Of a DNA stretch of 64,000 nt, positions 44,626 through 53,385 are shown in pieces. The notes below the pieces were generated by a model that did no database searches, had not been told where the DNA came from, and worked only from the letters and a program-made list of their open reading frames with translations. The position numbers were made by a program, and so were the translations under genes. This DNA comes from Holtiella tumoricola (GTDB lineage: Bacteria; Bacillota; Clostridia; Lachnospirales; Cellulosilyticaceae): positions 1 through 64,000 of the forward strand of contig NZ_JAQIFT010000058.1 in NCBI RefSeq assembly GCF_027857615.1, given 5' to 3'. How positions within the stretch are numbered: the first letter of the stretch is position 1; each line of letters starts with the position of its first letter.

Positions 44626-45435
44626 ATGGAAGTTGTAAAACAATACTATGATGAAGAAGCAGAAAGAGAGTGGCAAAGACTTGCCAATCCTTATAGTCAA
44701 GTGGAATACAAAACGACTTTACATCTTATAGAAAAGTATTTTCCAAAGAATGGTCATGTTTTAGATATTGGCTCAGGCCCTGGACGCTATTCATTAGCCC
44801 TCCTTAAACAAGGTTATCAAGTTTCTTTATTAGATTTATCAAAAAGGGAATTGGCTATTGCAAAAGATCAAATAGAGATGGCAGGTTTGAAGGCAGAAAA
44901 TTATTATTGCCAAAGTGCTTTAGAGTTAGAAGGATTTAAAGATAATAGTTTCGATGGGTTACTAATCATGGGGCCAATGTATCATTTACATGAAGAAGCA
45001 GACCGTTTACATATTTTAAGAGAAGCCAAAAGAATTGTAAAAGATGAAGGCATAATCCTTATTGCATATATCAATACGTGGGGCGCACTTAAGGCGAGCC
45101 TATATGAGTTTCCAGAGAGCTTTTTAGACAAGGAGCATTTTGAGAGATATATAAATGGAGACTTGAAGTTTAGTGAAGAAGAAAGCTTTACCCAGACCTA
45201 TTTTACAACACCACCAAAGGCGTTAGAAGAGATAGAAAAGTCAGGATTACAGTTGGTTTCTTATGCAGGTGCTGAAAGTTATATATCAGGAATGCACGTA
45301 GAACTTAGTAACTTAGCAAACTATATGCCTGAAGTCTATGCAAACTATGTAGAAAAGGCATGTGAATATGCAGAACTTCCTCAATATAGAGATGCAACAG
45401 AACATGTTGTAATGATTGTAAAGAAGGAAATTTAG
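44626..45435 (+). CDS. class I SAM-dependent methyltransferase
   Basis: The 269-residue protein has motif I VLDIGSGPGRYSLAL (about residues 43-57), SLLDLS as motif II, and NSFDGLLIMGPMYHL as motif III/IV. The substrate cannot be named; family members act on small molecules or cofactors. The ATG follows AAGGAGG. A tiny membrane-peptide gene follows after 32 bp. Confidence 0.85.
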   Translation: MEVVKQYYDEEAEREWQRLANPYSQVEYKTTLHLIEKYFPKNGHVLDIGSGPGRYSLALLKQGYQVSLLDLSKRELAIAKDQIEMAGLKAENYYCQSALELEGFKDNSFDGLLIMGPMYHLHEEADRLHILREAKRIVKDEGIILIAYINTWGALKASLYEFPESFLDKEHFERYINGDLKFSEEESFTQTYFTTPPKALEEIEKSGLQLVSYAGAESYISGMHVELSNLANYMPEVYANYVEKACEYAELPQYRDATEHVVMIVKKEI

Positions 45436-45467
45436 AGAAGTAGACATATTCTAGGGGGAATAGAGAA

Positions 45468-45596
45468 ATGTATATGAATAGAGCGATTATTTTTGAGGAG
45501 GTACCATTAGGCATAGATATACTCTTTTGGATTTTTGTTATAGGTATAATAGCTTATTTAATTTGGACAAGAGAAGGTAGAGGGAAGAGGAAATAA
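45468..45596 (+). CDS. 42-residue single-span membrane peptide
   Basis: This short frame begins MYMNRAIIFEEVPLG, has one hydrophobic span (about residues 16-33, ILFWIFVIGIIAYLIW) and ends TREGRGKRK. AGGGGGAA lies seven bases before the ATG. The positive-inside tail and ribosome site support it as real. The function is unknown. Confidence 0.5.
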   Translation: MYMNRAIIFEEVPLGIDILFWIFVIGIIAYLIWTREGRGKRK

Positions 45597-45753
45597 TCTA
45601 AGTTATATAAGAAATGAATTGTATCGGTATAGATTGTAATTCGTTCAAAAGGGACATGAGGATGTATTGAAGTTCTATTTCATTTATGTAAAAATACCTT
45701 TTACATAGATCATGAAAATGTATGGGTATTCTTGAGTAAATGGAGGGATGGAG

Positions 45754-46353
45754 ATGACCATCTTATATAAGATAGACAATAGCTTATATGTAAATATAAC
45801 GAATAAATGTCCTTGTGCGTGTGTGTTTTGCGTAAGACTAGAACATGATAGTGTAGGGGAATGTGAAAGTTTGTGGTTAGAGAAAGAACCAACTTTAGAA
45901 GAAATCATAGATGCGTTTGAAAAACATAATTTAGAAGACTATGATCAAATTGTATTTTGTGGTTATGGTGAGCCTCTTGAAAGACTAGATACAGTGGTAG
46001 AGATATGTAAGTGGATTAAAGCAAAAAGTAAAACACCTATACGTATTAATACAAATGGGTTAGCAGATTTGATTCATAAGAAAGAAACAGCTCCAACATT
46101 AGAAGGATTAGTCGATTCTATTTCTATTAGTTTAAATGCTCCAGATGTAAAGAGTTACTTAGAAATAGCAAGACCTAAATTTGGTGAAATAAGTTTTAGC
46201 CATCTTCTTTACTTTGCGAGTGAATGTAAAAAGGTTATTCCACAAATAACTTTTTCAGTTGTAGACATTCTTAGTGGGGAACAGATAGAAGGGTGTAAAA
46301 GGTTAGCATCAGAAATGGGTATTGCACTTCGCGTAAGAGAAATGATAAAATAA
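45754..46353 (+). CDS. TatD-associated radical SAM protein
   Basis: The 199-residue protein has the CxxxCxxC motif in NKCPCACVFC, then FCGYGEPLERLDTV and NTNGLA. It resembles the short TatD-linked radical SAM family (TIGR04038). No tatD gene is in the window. ATG 45754 has GGAGG seven bases upstream; ATG 45748 is too close. The substrate is unknown. Confidence 0.8.
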   Translation: MTILYKIDNSLYVNITNKCPCACVFCVRLEHDSVGECESLWLEKEPTLEEIIDAFEKHNLEDYDQIVFCGYGEPLERLDTVVEICKWIKAKSKTPIRINTNGLADLIHKKETAPTLEGLVDSISISLNAPDVKSYLEIARPKFGEISFSHLLYFASECKKVIPQITFSVVDILSGEQIEGCKRLASEMGIALRVREMIK

Positions 46354-46450
46354 AGAGTATCATTTTTTACAATACAAATTTTGAATAATGAGTATAATAT
46401 ATTATATTAAAAGAATGAAGTTGAATACAATTACATATGAAGATATAGAC

Positions 46451-46487
46451 AAAGGCGTCTTAGGAGTTATTCCTAGGGCGCCTTTTT
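46451..46487 (+). terminator. terminator downstream of the radical SAM gene
   Basis: A 15-pair stem (AAAGGCG...CGCCTTT, with G-U pairs) around GTTAT runs into TTTTTT. It lies about 98 bp after the stop and has a TATAAT at 46393 in between. Confidence 0.85.
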
Positions 46488-46549
46488 TAGTTTAAAGATG
46501 GTAGAAAGGAGTCGTACACACTTTAATAAAGAAAAGATTGAGGTGGGAT

Positions 46550-47314
46550 ATGAAAAATTTTTGTATTAGAAGAAGTATGGATTATCAAGAAATACAAGTA
46601 GAACATTCAAAGTATAATAAGTTTTATTTATTTAATAATCCTAACCATGAACCTATTACGGTTATACCGGATGGTTGTATGGATATACAATTCGTATGGC
46701 AAGAAGGAAAGGGCCAGATCCATTTGTGTGGGAGCTTTCTACAAGGTAGTGTATCTTCTATAGGGCAATATGATAGATGTTTTGGGATTAAATTCAATTT
46801 AGGTATTATTCCTGATATAGATCATATAAGCATAGAGGAGCTCATTAATAATAGATATGTTTTAAATCAAGAGGGAGATTTAGAATTACCAACAAGTAAG
46901 ATGATAGAATATCTGGCTAGCCATGATAGATTAGAGGACTTAGTAAGATATTTTGTAGAACAGTTTGGAGACTTAGTATTCTATGAAACTAATCATATTA
47001 TACAAAAGGCTATAGAAGAGATTGTTAAAACGTCAGGTTTGGTGAGTGTAAGGCATTTGGCAGAAGAAATGGGATATAGCCAATGCTATATTAGCCGAGT
47101 TTTTAAACGTTTTATGGGGATCACTTTAAAGCGATATGCAAGTATTATCAGATGCCAAAATGCTATTCGATTTATAGAAGATAATGAGGAGAGTATAATC
47201 TATGAACAGCTAGGTTATTATGATCAGGCACATTTTATCAATGAATTTAAACGCTTCACCTCTTATACACCTTATAATTACAAAAAACATATGGATGAAT
47301 TATTAATCGTATAA
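46550..47314 (+). CDS. AraC-family transcriptional regulator
   Basis: The 254-residue protein has an N-terminal cupin-like domain (HEPITVIPDGCMDIQFVW, CFGIKFNLG) and a C-terminal AraC helix-turn-helix pair (VRHLAEEMGYSQCYISRVFKRFMGIT region and the second motif near LGYYDQAHFINEFKRFT). It senses an unknown ligand. ATG 46550 follows GAGGTGGG. A kinase gene for lipid carriers follows after about 100 bp. Confidence 0.9.
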   Translation: MKNFCIRRSMDYQEIQVEHSKYNKFYLFNNPNHEPITVIPDGCMDIQFVWQEGKGQIHLCGSFLQGSVSSIGQYDRCFGIKFNLGIIPDIDHISIEELINNRYVLNQEGDLELPTSKMIEYLASHDRLEDLVRYFVEQFGDLVFYETNHIIQKAIEEIVKTSGLVSVRHLAEEMGYSQCYISRVFKRFMGITLKRYASIIRCQNAIRFIEDNEESIIYEQLGYYDQAHFINEFKRFTSYTPYNYKKHMDELLIV

Positions 47315-47417
47315 ATAAGAAGGAATCATAAATAAATTCGCATCGGGTGGTAGAAGTGTGTATTATTTTGTAGTAAGCTAACTATACGAATCAAAATAAT
47401 AGTATAGGGGAAAATAA

Positions 47418-47807
47418 GTGTCTATCAAGCAAAAGTCACATCAACGACAATCACTAATTTCAAGTTTTAAGCATGCTTTTGAGGGAATTGCTGTAGGAGT
47501 ATTAAACGAAAGAAATATGAAAATTCATCTATGCGCCATGTGCCTTGTTATCTTATTTGGCATAGAGTTTAAGATAAGTATAATAGAATGGTGTATTTGT
47601 GTTATCTTATGTGGAATGGTCATAGGAGCAGAACTTGTTAATTGTGCCGTAGAAGCCATTGTGGACATGGTAATGCCAGATATTCATCCTAACGCGAAAG
47701 TAGCAAAGGATACAGCAGCAGGAGCTGTTTTAGTATGTGCTATTAGTGCATTAATTGTAGGGGGGATTATTTTTGTACCGAAGATTTTTTCTATACTCTT
47801 GAAATAG
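47418..47807 (+). CDS. dgkA: diacylglycerol / undecaprenol kinase
   Basis: The 129-residue membrane enzyme has three helices and the DgkA motif AELVNCAVEAIVDMV, with KVAKDTAAGAVLV. Gram-positive members phosphorylate undecaprenol, recycling the cell-wall lipid carrier. The start is GTG, preceded by ATAGGGGAA. A strong terminator follows. Confidence 0.9.
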   Translation: MSIKQKSHQRQSLISSFKHAFEGIAVGVLNERNMKIHLCAMCLVILFGIEFKISIIEWCICVILCGMVIGAELVNCAVEAIVDMVMPDIHPNAKVAKDTAAGAVLVCAISALIVGGIIFVPKIFSILLK

Positions 47808-47841
47808 AATCATTAAATCATAGATAAAAATTATCAATAAT

Positions 47842-47896
47842 AAAAGGATATTGTAAAATAGTTACTTATTATGCTATTTTACAATATCCTTTTGTT
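47842..47896 (+). terminator. terminator after dgkA
   Basis: A perfect 20-bp stem is formed by 47842-47861 and 47874-47893, ending in TTTTG. Confidence 0.85.
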
Positions 47897-47992
47897 ATAC
47901 TAAGAATAGCTTTTATAAGAAAATAGTTTAGTTAATAATTCTTTAAGACTCGTTGTATACTAAGAAAAAAACTAAATATAAGGAGCACGGTA

Positions 47993-48649
47993 ATGGAAGA
48001 GCAGGTTATTTATACAATTGGTTACGCCCATCATACACAGGAGAGTTTTTTAGAACTTCTATTAAAATATCATATTAACTGTGTGATTGATGTACGTACA
48101 ATGGCTTATTCAGGATTTCATCCTCAATTTAATAAAGAAATTATTAAGGCTTATCTCAAACAACATGGAATAGCTTATTTGCATATGGATCAACCTTTTG
48201 GAATTATAAAGGATAAGATTGAACTGAATACTAAAGAAGGGTATTTGGATTTTACCAAACTAGCTAAGACAGATAAGTTTTTAGAAGGTGTTTCACGTGT
48301 TCAAAATGGGTTAGAAAAAGGTTATCATATAGCATTTATGTGCGCCGAAAAAGATCCAACAGATTGTCATAGAAGTACACTTGTAGCAAGGGCACTTTAT
48401 GAAATGGGATATGAGGTGAAGCATATTCTATATGATGGCAGTGTAGAAACTCATCAACACATGGAAGAAAGAATGAAAGAGAAGTTTGCACCAGACAATG
48501 GACAGATTGATTTATTTAGGGGCGAACAGTCAGAAGAAGATCGGTTAGAAGAAGCCTATGCAAAATGTAGCAAAGAAATTTTTATTGTCAATGCTAAGCG
48601 TGTACTAAAAGATGATTATGATTTCCCAAAACCTAACCCTAATGCGTGA
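47993..48649 (+). CDS. DUF488 family protein
   Basis: The 218-residue protein starts IYTIGYAHHTQESFLELL and has CVIDVRTMAYSG, then CAEKDPTDCHRSTLVA. These are DUF488 signatures, a family often called YeaO or Yeda-like with unknown function. The ATG follows AAGGAG. Confidence 0.85.
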   Translation: MEEQVIYTIGYAHHTQESFLELLLKYHINCVIDVRTMAYSGFHPQFNKEIIKAYLKQHGIAYLHMDQPFGIIKDKIELNTKEGYLDFTKLAKTDKFLEGVSRVQNGLEKGYHIAFMCAEKDPTDCHRSTLVARALYEMGYEVKHILYDGSVETHQHMEERMKEKFAPDNGQIDLFRGEQSEEDRLEEAYAKCSKEIFIVNAKRVLKDDYDFPKPNPNA

Positions 48650-48661
48650 GTAGGCCATTTA

Positions 48662-48670
48662 TGATATACT
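48662..48670 (+). promoter_or_regulatory. extended -10 promoter for the secreted glycosidase-like gene
   Basis: TGATATACT lies 43 bp before the start. Confidence 0.45.
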
Positions 48671-48712
48671 ACTTTAGCAATTACTAGAAATTTAGATAAG
48701 GGAGCACGGAAG

Positions 48713-50344
48713 ATGAAGACATTTCAACAAAAGGTTTGCCTAGCATTAGGGACAATGATGATGCTTGCTGCGATACCAACTTATGCAGGGGCAAGTTGTG
48801 GCGGTAATGGGTGGAACTGTTACAAAAAAGGTATGAGTTATATGCAACAAGGTCAGTATGCAAAAGCTGTAGAAGAACTAAAATATGCTGCAACTAAACT
48901 ACCAGACCAAGCAGCAGTGCATAGTGAGCTTGCAAAAGCTTATGAAAAGGTAGAAAAATATCAACTTGCAGCAGATCATTACTATAAGCAAGCAGCACTT
49001 TATAAAAATAAAGGGGAAAATCAACAAAGCTATCTTGCAGCACTTCGTAAAGCTGATGAACTTAATAGCACCATAGAATTTTATCAAGTAGAAGAAGCAC
49101 CAGCTGAGACAGTACAACTTGCCAAGTATGAACCAGCAAGAGGAGCCTATATAGGTGCTTTTATTGGTGGAGAGCAAAAGTTCAAAGATTCAAGTTACAA
49201 CTGGGGTGGGGACCTTAATGAATTTGAAGAGTTCAATGAAATGACAGGGAAGAAACATGCGACTTTTTTTGATTATGGTTCAATAGGAACAACACTGAAT
49301 CAAAGTTTACAACAGCAAGAACAAGATATAAAAGCTGCCGGTGCAGCAGTACATATTGCCTACGAACCCAATCGTGGATTGCAAGAAGTAACAAAGGAAG
49401 CCATTACAAAGTATGCTGAAGAATTAAGAGACTTAGGCGTACCAGTATTTTTACGTTATGCTTCAGAGATGAATGGAAAATGGGTGCCATGGAATGGTAA
49501 TCCAAGCTTATATATTGAAAAGTGGAAGATGGTACATGACATTATGGAACAAATCGCACCTAATGTAGCGATGGTATGGTCACCATCAGAAATGCCACTT
49601 GATCAAATAGATGCCTACTATCCTGGAGATGCTTATGTAGATTGGGTAGGTATTAGTATTTATAGTGCTCAGTTTGAGAACGGAGATATTACAAAACCTA
49701 CAGATAGAAGAAATCCATTAGAATCACTAGATTATATTTATAACAAGTATGCATCTAGAAAACCGATTATGATTAGTGAATATGCAGCCAGTCATGAAGC
49801 AGGTTTTGCACCTAACAAACAAGATACCTCTAAGTTTGCTGTGGCAAAGATGACTTATTTCTATGAAAGTATTAAAACAAAGTATCCACGTGTAAAATGT
49901 ATTCAATGGTATAGTGCCAATAACTATAACTTAGCAGATAAAAGCAAAAATCGTGTAAACTATAGCTTACTAGAAGGTGGAGGTAAAGGTGTACTAGAAC
50001 GTTATAAAAAAATTATAGAAGATCCATATTTCTTAAGTAATGTAGTAAATGGTCCTCTTGTAGAAAAGCAAGCCAATCTCCCAAAAGCAAGTAAGCAAAT
50101 TAAAGGTTCAGTTAAAGCAACAAAGGATATGACATTACGTACTTGGGTAAAGTCTTATGATGCTTATATTTCACAAGTTGTTTATAAATTGAATGGAGAA
50201 CGCTTAGAAGTTTGTGCAACTGCACCATATGAAATTACCGTTCCATATGCTAAACTTAAAAGTGGAAAAAATACATTAGAAGCTGTAGTGTTCGATTCAA
50301 AAAGTCGTGTTGCAAAGACAGAAAGTATCACGATTCAAAAATAA
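48713..50344 (+). CDS. secreted TPR protein with GH26-like glycosidase domain
   Basis: The 543-residue precursor has a signal peptide ending near TYAGA (about residue 26). Two or three TPR units follow (about 37-120; KGMSYMQQGQYAKAVEELK, AYEKVEKYQLAADHYYKQ). A (beta/alpha)8 glycoside hydrolase domain follows (about 145-440) with candidate acid Glu in RYASEMNGKW and nucleophile Glu in MISEYAAS, as in GH26 mannanases. A C-terminal Ig-like domain covers about 460-543. GH26 enzymes often have His before the acid Glu; here it is Ser-Glu. The substrate is inferred, perhaps mannan or a related beta-glycan. Confidence 0.78.
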   Translation: MKTFQQKVCLALGTMMMLAAIPTYAGASCGGNGWNCYKKGMSYMQQGQYAKAVEELKYAATKLPDQAAVHSELAKAYEKVEKYQLAADHYYKQAALYKNKGENQQSYLAALRKADELNSTIEFYQVEEAPAETVQLAKYEPARGAYIGAFIGGEQKFKDSSYNWGGDLNEFEEFNEMTGKKHATFFDYGSIGTTLNQSLQQQEQDIKAAGAAVHIAYEPNRGLQEVTKEAITKYAEELRDLGVPVFLRYASEMNGKWVPWNGNPSLYIEKWKMVHDIMEQIAPNVAMVWSPSEMPLDQIDAYYPGDAYVDWVGISIYSAQFENGDITKPTDRRNPLESLDYIYNKYASRKPIMISEYAASHEAGFAPNKQDTSKFAVAKMTYFYESIKTKYPRVKCIQWYSANNYNLADKSKNRVNYSLLEGGGKGVLERYKKIIEDPYFLSNVVNGPLVEKQANLPKASKQIKGSVKATKDMTLRTWVKSYDAYISQVVYKLNGERLEVCATAPYEITVPYAKLKSGKNTLEAVVFDSKSRVAKTESITIQK

Positions 50345-50384
50345 ATAATACACTTATTGTTTAATCACCGGATTAAGCAAATAG

Positions 50385-50443
50385 AAGTGCCTAAAACATA
50401 TTCCGTAGGTCTTAGAAGGAATGTGATTTTAGGCACTTTTTTG
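50385..50443 (+). terminator. terminator after the GH26-like gene
   Basis: AAGTGCCTAAAA pairs with TTTTAGGCACTT, with an inner ACAT-TTCC/GGA-ATGT stem, then TTTTTT. Confidence 0.85.
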
Positions 50444-50473
50444 TTTGAACGGTAAAATTAGAGGGAGGCATTT

Positions 50474-51799
50474 ATGAAGAATAATCACACACTTAAAACT
50501 TTTATGAGCTATGTTATTTTGAACATGTTAGGGATGCTTGGGATATCTTGCTATATCTTAGCAGATACATATTTCATTGCTAATGGTATTGGAGCAGATG
50601 CTCTAACAGCTCTAAACTTGGCATTACCTATCTTTGGACTTATGAATGGTATGGGTCTACTACTTGGAATAGGGAGTGGAACAAGATATACGATTCTTAT
50701 GGCTAGAAATAAGAAGAAAGAGGCGAATCAAGTATTTAGTCAAACCATAATGATAGGCCTTGGCATTGGTCTTGTACTTAGTATCATTGGATTAATGGGG
50801 GCAAGGACTATTTGCGGTTGGCTTGGAGCAGATGCAGTGACTTTTAATATGATGAATAGCTATTTAAAAACTATTTTATCTCTAGCACCATTCTTTATTT
50901 TGAATCATATTATTATTTGTTTTGTACGTAATGACAAAGGGCCTAAGCTAGCTATGATGGCTATGGTAGTAGGAAGCTTAATCAATATTATATTAGACTA
51001 TGTGTTTATCTATTCTCTTGGAATGGGAATGTTTGGTGCAGCATTTGCTACAGGGATTGCACCTATGATTAGCATTGGTATACTCTCAACTCATTTCTTT
51101 AAGGAGCACAATAGCTTACGCTTTGTAAAATGTAAGGTGCAAATAAGTACCATTAAAGATAGTTGTAGTTTAGGTCTTTCTGCATTTGTAACTGAGCTTT
51201 CAACAGGTATTGTATTACTTGTATTTAACTTGGTAATCTTAAAATTAGCTGGCAATGTGGCAGTTGCAGCATATGGTATTATTGCAAATATCTCATTAGT
51301 CTGTTTGGCACTTTTTACAGGTATTGCACAAGGTATACAACCACTTATGAGTCGTTACTATGGTGATGGTGACATGAAGAAAGTGTATCAAGTATTAAAA
51401 TATGCTTTATGCTTGGCAGTAGGATTAGGTGTGATTTTATATATAGGCATTTATATTTTTGCTAACCCTCTTGCAGCAGTGTTTAATAAAGAACAAAATT
51501 TAATGCTTGCAGAACTTGCGATAGCAGGAATGCATATTTATTTTATAGGTATTATTTTTGCAGGAATTAATATAGTAGGCGCAGCTTACCTCTCAGCAAT
51601 TGAAGAGACGAAAAAAGGATTTAGTGTCTCTATCTTAAGAGGGCTTGTTGTGATTGTTCCAAGTGTAATAGGATTAGCTATGTTATTTGGATTAAATGGT
51701 GTATGGATCTCCTTTGTTTTTACAGAAACAATCACAGCTTGTTTTGCTATAGCTATCATGTATAATGGCTATAAAGTTAAAGAATTGACCAGTTTTTAA
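50474..51799 (+). CDS. MATE-family exporter (second copy)
   Basis: The 441-residue protein has about 12 helices, beginning SYVILNMLGMLGISCYILADTYF with the ADTYFIANGIGADALTALNLALP motif of the MATE MepA-like branch. It exports drugs or cationic metabolites. The ATG follows AGAGGGAGG. The next gene is a response regulator after 85 bp; it has its own promoter. Confidence 0.88.
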   Translation: MKNNHTLKTFMSYVILNMLGMLGISCYILADTYFIANGIGADALTALNLALPIFGLMNGMGLLLGIGSGTRYTILMARNKKKEANQVFSQTIMIGLGIGLVLSIIGLMGARTICGWLGADAVTFNMMNSYLKTILSLAPFFILNHIIICFVRNDKGPKLAMMAMVVGSLINIILDYVFIYSLGMGMFGAAFATGIAPMISIGILSTHFFKEHNSLRFVKCKVQISTIKDSCSLGLSAFVTELSTGIVLLVFNLVILKLAGNVAVAAYGIIANISLVCLALFTGIAQGIQPLMSRYYGDGDMKKVYQVLKYALCLAVGLGVILYIGIYIFANPLAAVFNKEQNLMLAELAIAGMHIYFIGIIFAGINIVGAAYLSAIEETKKGFSVSILRGLVVIVPSVIGLAMLFGLNGVWISFVFTETITACFAIAIMYNGYKVKELTSF

Positions 51800-51848
51800 G
51801 AAATCGTAAGAAATTTATTAAGTGATTGTAGGAATTATAAGATACAAT
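51794..51848 (+). promoter_or_regulatory. VanR-like repeats and -10 of the regulator gene
   Basis: TTTTAAGAAAT (51794), TCGTAAGAAAT (51804) and TTGTAGGAAT (51826) precede TACAAT (51843-51848). A very similar block lies upstream of the kinase gene at 54492. TCGTAnGAAA-type repeats are typical VanR-family binding sites. Confidence 0.55.
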
Positions 51849-51884
51849 AGAGGTACAAAGATTGAAAGTTAGGGAGGCATACAA

Positions 51885-52577
51885 ATGACATATACCATTT
51901 TAGTATGTGATGATGATGAGCTTATAGTGAATTCTATAGCATTACATTTACAAAAGGAAGGATATCGTGTAGTCAAAGCTTTTAATGGTATTGAAGCTTT
52001 AGAAGCAGTAGAAAAGGAGAAGATTCATCTTGTTTTATTAGATATCATGATGCCTAAATTAGATGGATTATCGACTACATTACGTATTAGACAGGAGAAG
52101 AATATTCCTATTATTATTTTATCAGCTAAAAGTGAAGATACAGATAAAATTGCAGGATTAAACTTTGGGGCAGATGATTATATTACAAAACCATTTAATA
52201 CTTTAGAACTACTAGCACGTGTGAAGTCACAACTTAGACGTTATACAACGCTTGGGAGCATGGTAGTAGAACCTCAAATTCTGTCTACAGGTGGCTTATG
52301 GCTAGATGCAGAAACGGGGAAGGTAACATTAGATGGTGAGATGGTGAAGTTAACACCAACAGAGTATAAAATTTTATATTATCTGATGAAAAATATGGGG
52401 CAAGTCCTCTCTATGCATCAAATCTACGAAAATGTTTGGCAAGAAGTGGCCTATGCCCCAGAAAACACAGTAGCCGTCCATATTAGACGACTACGTGAAA
52501 AAATTGAAATTAATCCTAAAGATCCTAAATACTTAAAAGTTGTCTGGGGAAGTGGGTATATGGTAGAAAAAATTTAA
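51885..52577 (+). CDS. OmpR-family response regulator (VanR/WalR-like)
   Basis: The 230-residue regulator has a receiver with CDDDE, phospho-acceptor Asp in VLLDIMMPKLDG and Lys in ITKPFNTLELLARV, and a winged-helix domain (LTPTEYKILYYLMKN, VWQEVAYAPENTVAVHIRRLR, VVWGSGYMVEK). Its likely partner kinase is at 54573, with two minus-strand genes between. It ends 7 bp from the convergent TPM gene. Confidence 0.92.
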   Translation: MTYTILVCDDDELIVNSIALHLQKEGYRVVKAFNGIEALEAVEKEKIHLVLLDIMMPKLDGLSTTLRIRQEKNIPIIILSAKSEDTDKIAGLNFGADDYITKPFNTLELLARVKSQLRRYTTLGSMVVEPQILSTGGLWLDAETGKVTLDGEMVKLTPTEYKILYYLMKNMGQVLSMHQIYENVWQEVAYAPENTVAVHIRRLREKIEINPKDPKYLKVVWGSGYMVEKI

Positions 52578-52584
52578 TGGTAGA

Positions 52585-53385
52585 TTAAAAACTTCTTCCA
52601 CCACCACCATGACTACGGCCACTACTAGAAGTATGGGTAGAACTGCGCCCACCACCAGAGGAGTTATTTGAGGATTCTTTCTTGCGTTTAGAAATATGAC
52701 GTCCAAGGAACGTATCTTCTTTGCGTGTGAAGTGAACAGAACCATGATTAAGGTATGCCTGACCGGATATGGAGGTTGGTCTTTTGTAGCTTTTACTTAC
52801 GCAGATACAAATAATAAAGCTTATAATAACTGAGATAACCAAATAAAGAAGGGTAGATGACCAGGAAAATTTGAAGCCTTCTGGTTCAGTGTACTGATTA
52901 CTTGGTATACCAGAGATTAGATTGGATTCTACTTTAGATAGAAAAGTGGTACAAGCAGCACTGTAGTGTTGGTTAGCAAGGCTACTTGTCATGGCATCTA
53001 AAATAGAATCAATACGTGCATCTGTAAAGTAACGAATACCTTCACCACAAGTAGAGATATAGACTTCACGGTCTTCCATATTAATAAGTAGAAGTAGGCC
53101 ACTATAGTCTTGACCAATACCCAATCCATTTTGATCATAAAAGTCATCAGCATAGGTACGAGAGGACTTACCGTTCATAGAATCAGTCGTTACAATGCCA
53201 ATATCTATCTGATAGGTGCTAACAAGCTCATCCATTTGTGTCTGTAAAGTAGCTTTTTCACTGCTACTTAAGAGGTTTGCTTGATCGAAGATTTTAGTTG
53301 TCGCACCATACATAGGGAAAATACAACTGACTAAAAGGCTAAGGAATACCATAAGTTTAATAGAAGATAAAGTTACTTTTCTCAT
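52585..53385 (-). CDS. TPM-domain protein (second copy)
   Basis: The 266-residue protein has a signal peptide, a TPM domain (about 30-150; IFDQANLLSSSEKATLQTQM, GLGIGQDYSGLLLLINMED), one membrane helix (about 178-200) and a Ser/Gly/His-rich tail ending SGRSHGGGGRSF. It resembles the protein at 19-783 in layout only. It overlaps the zinc-ribbon gene by ATGA and is the second gene of that operon. Confidence 0.85.
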   Translation of the reverse strand: MRKVTLSSIKLMVFLSLLVSCIFPMYGATTKIFDQANLLSSSEKATLQTQMDELVSTYQIDIGIVTTDSMNGKSSRTYADDFYDQNGLGIGQDYSGLLLLINMEDREVYISTCGEGIRYFTDARIDSILDAMTSSLANQHYSAACTTFLSKVESNLISGIPSNQYTEPEGFKFSWSSTLLYLVISVIISFIICICVSKSYKRPTSISGQAYLNHGSVHFTRKEDTFLGRHISKRKKESSNNSSGGGRSSTHTSSSGRSHGGGGRSF

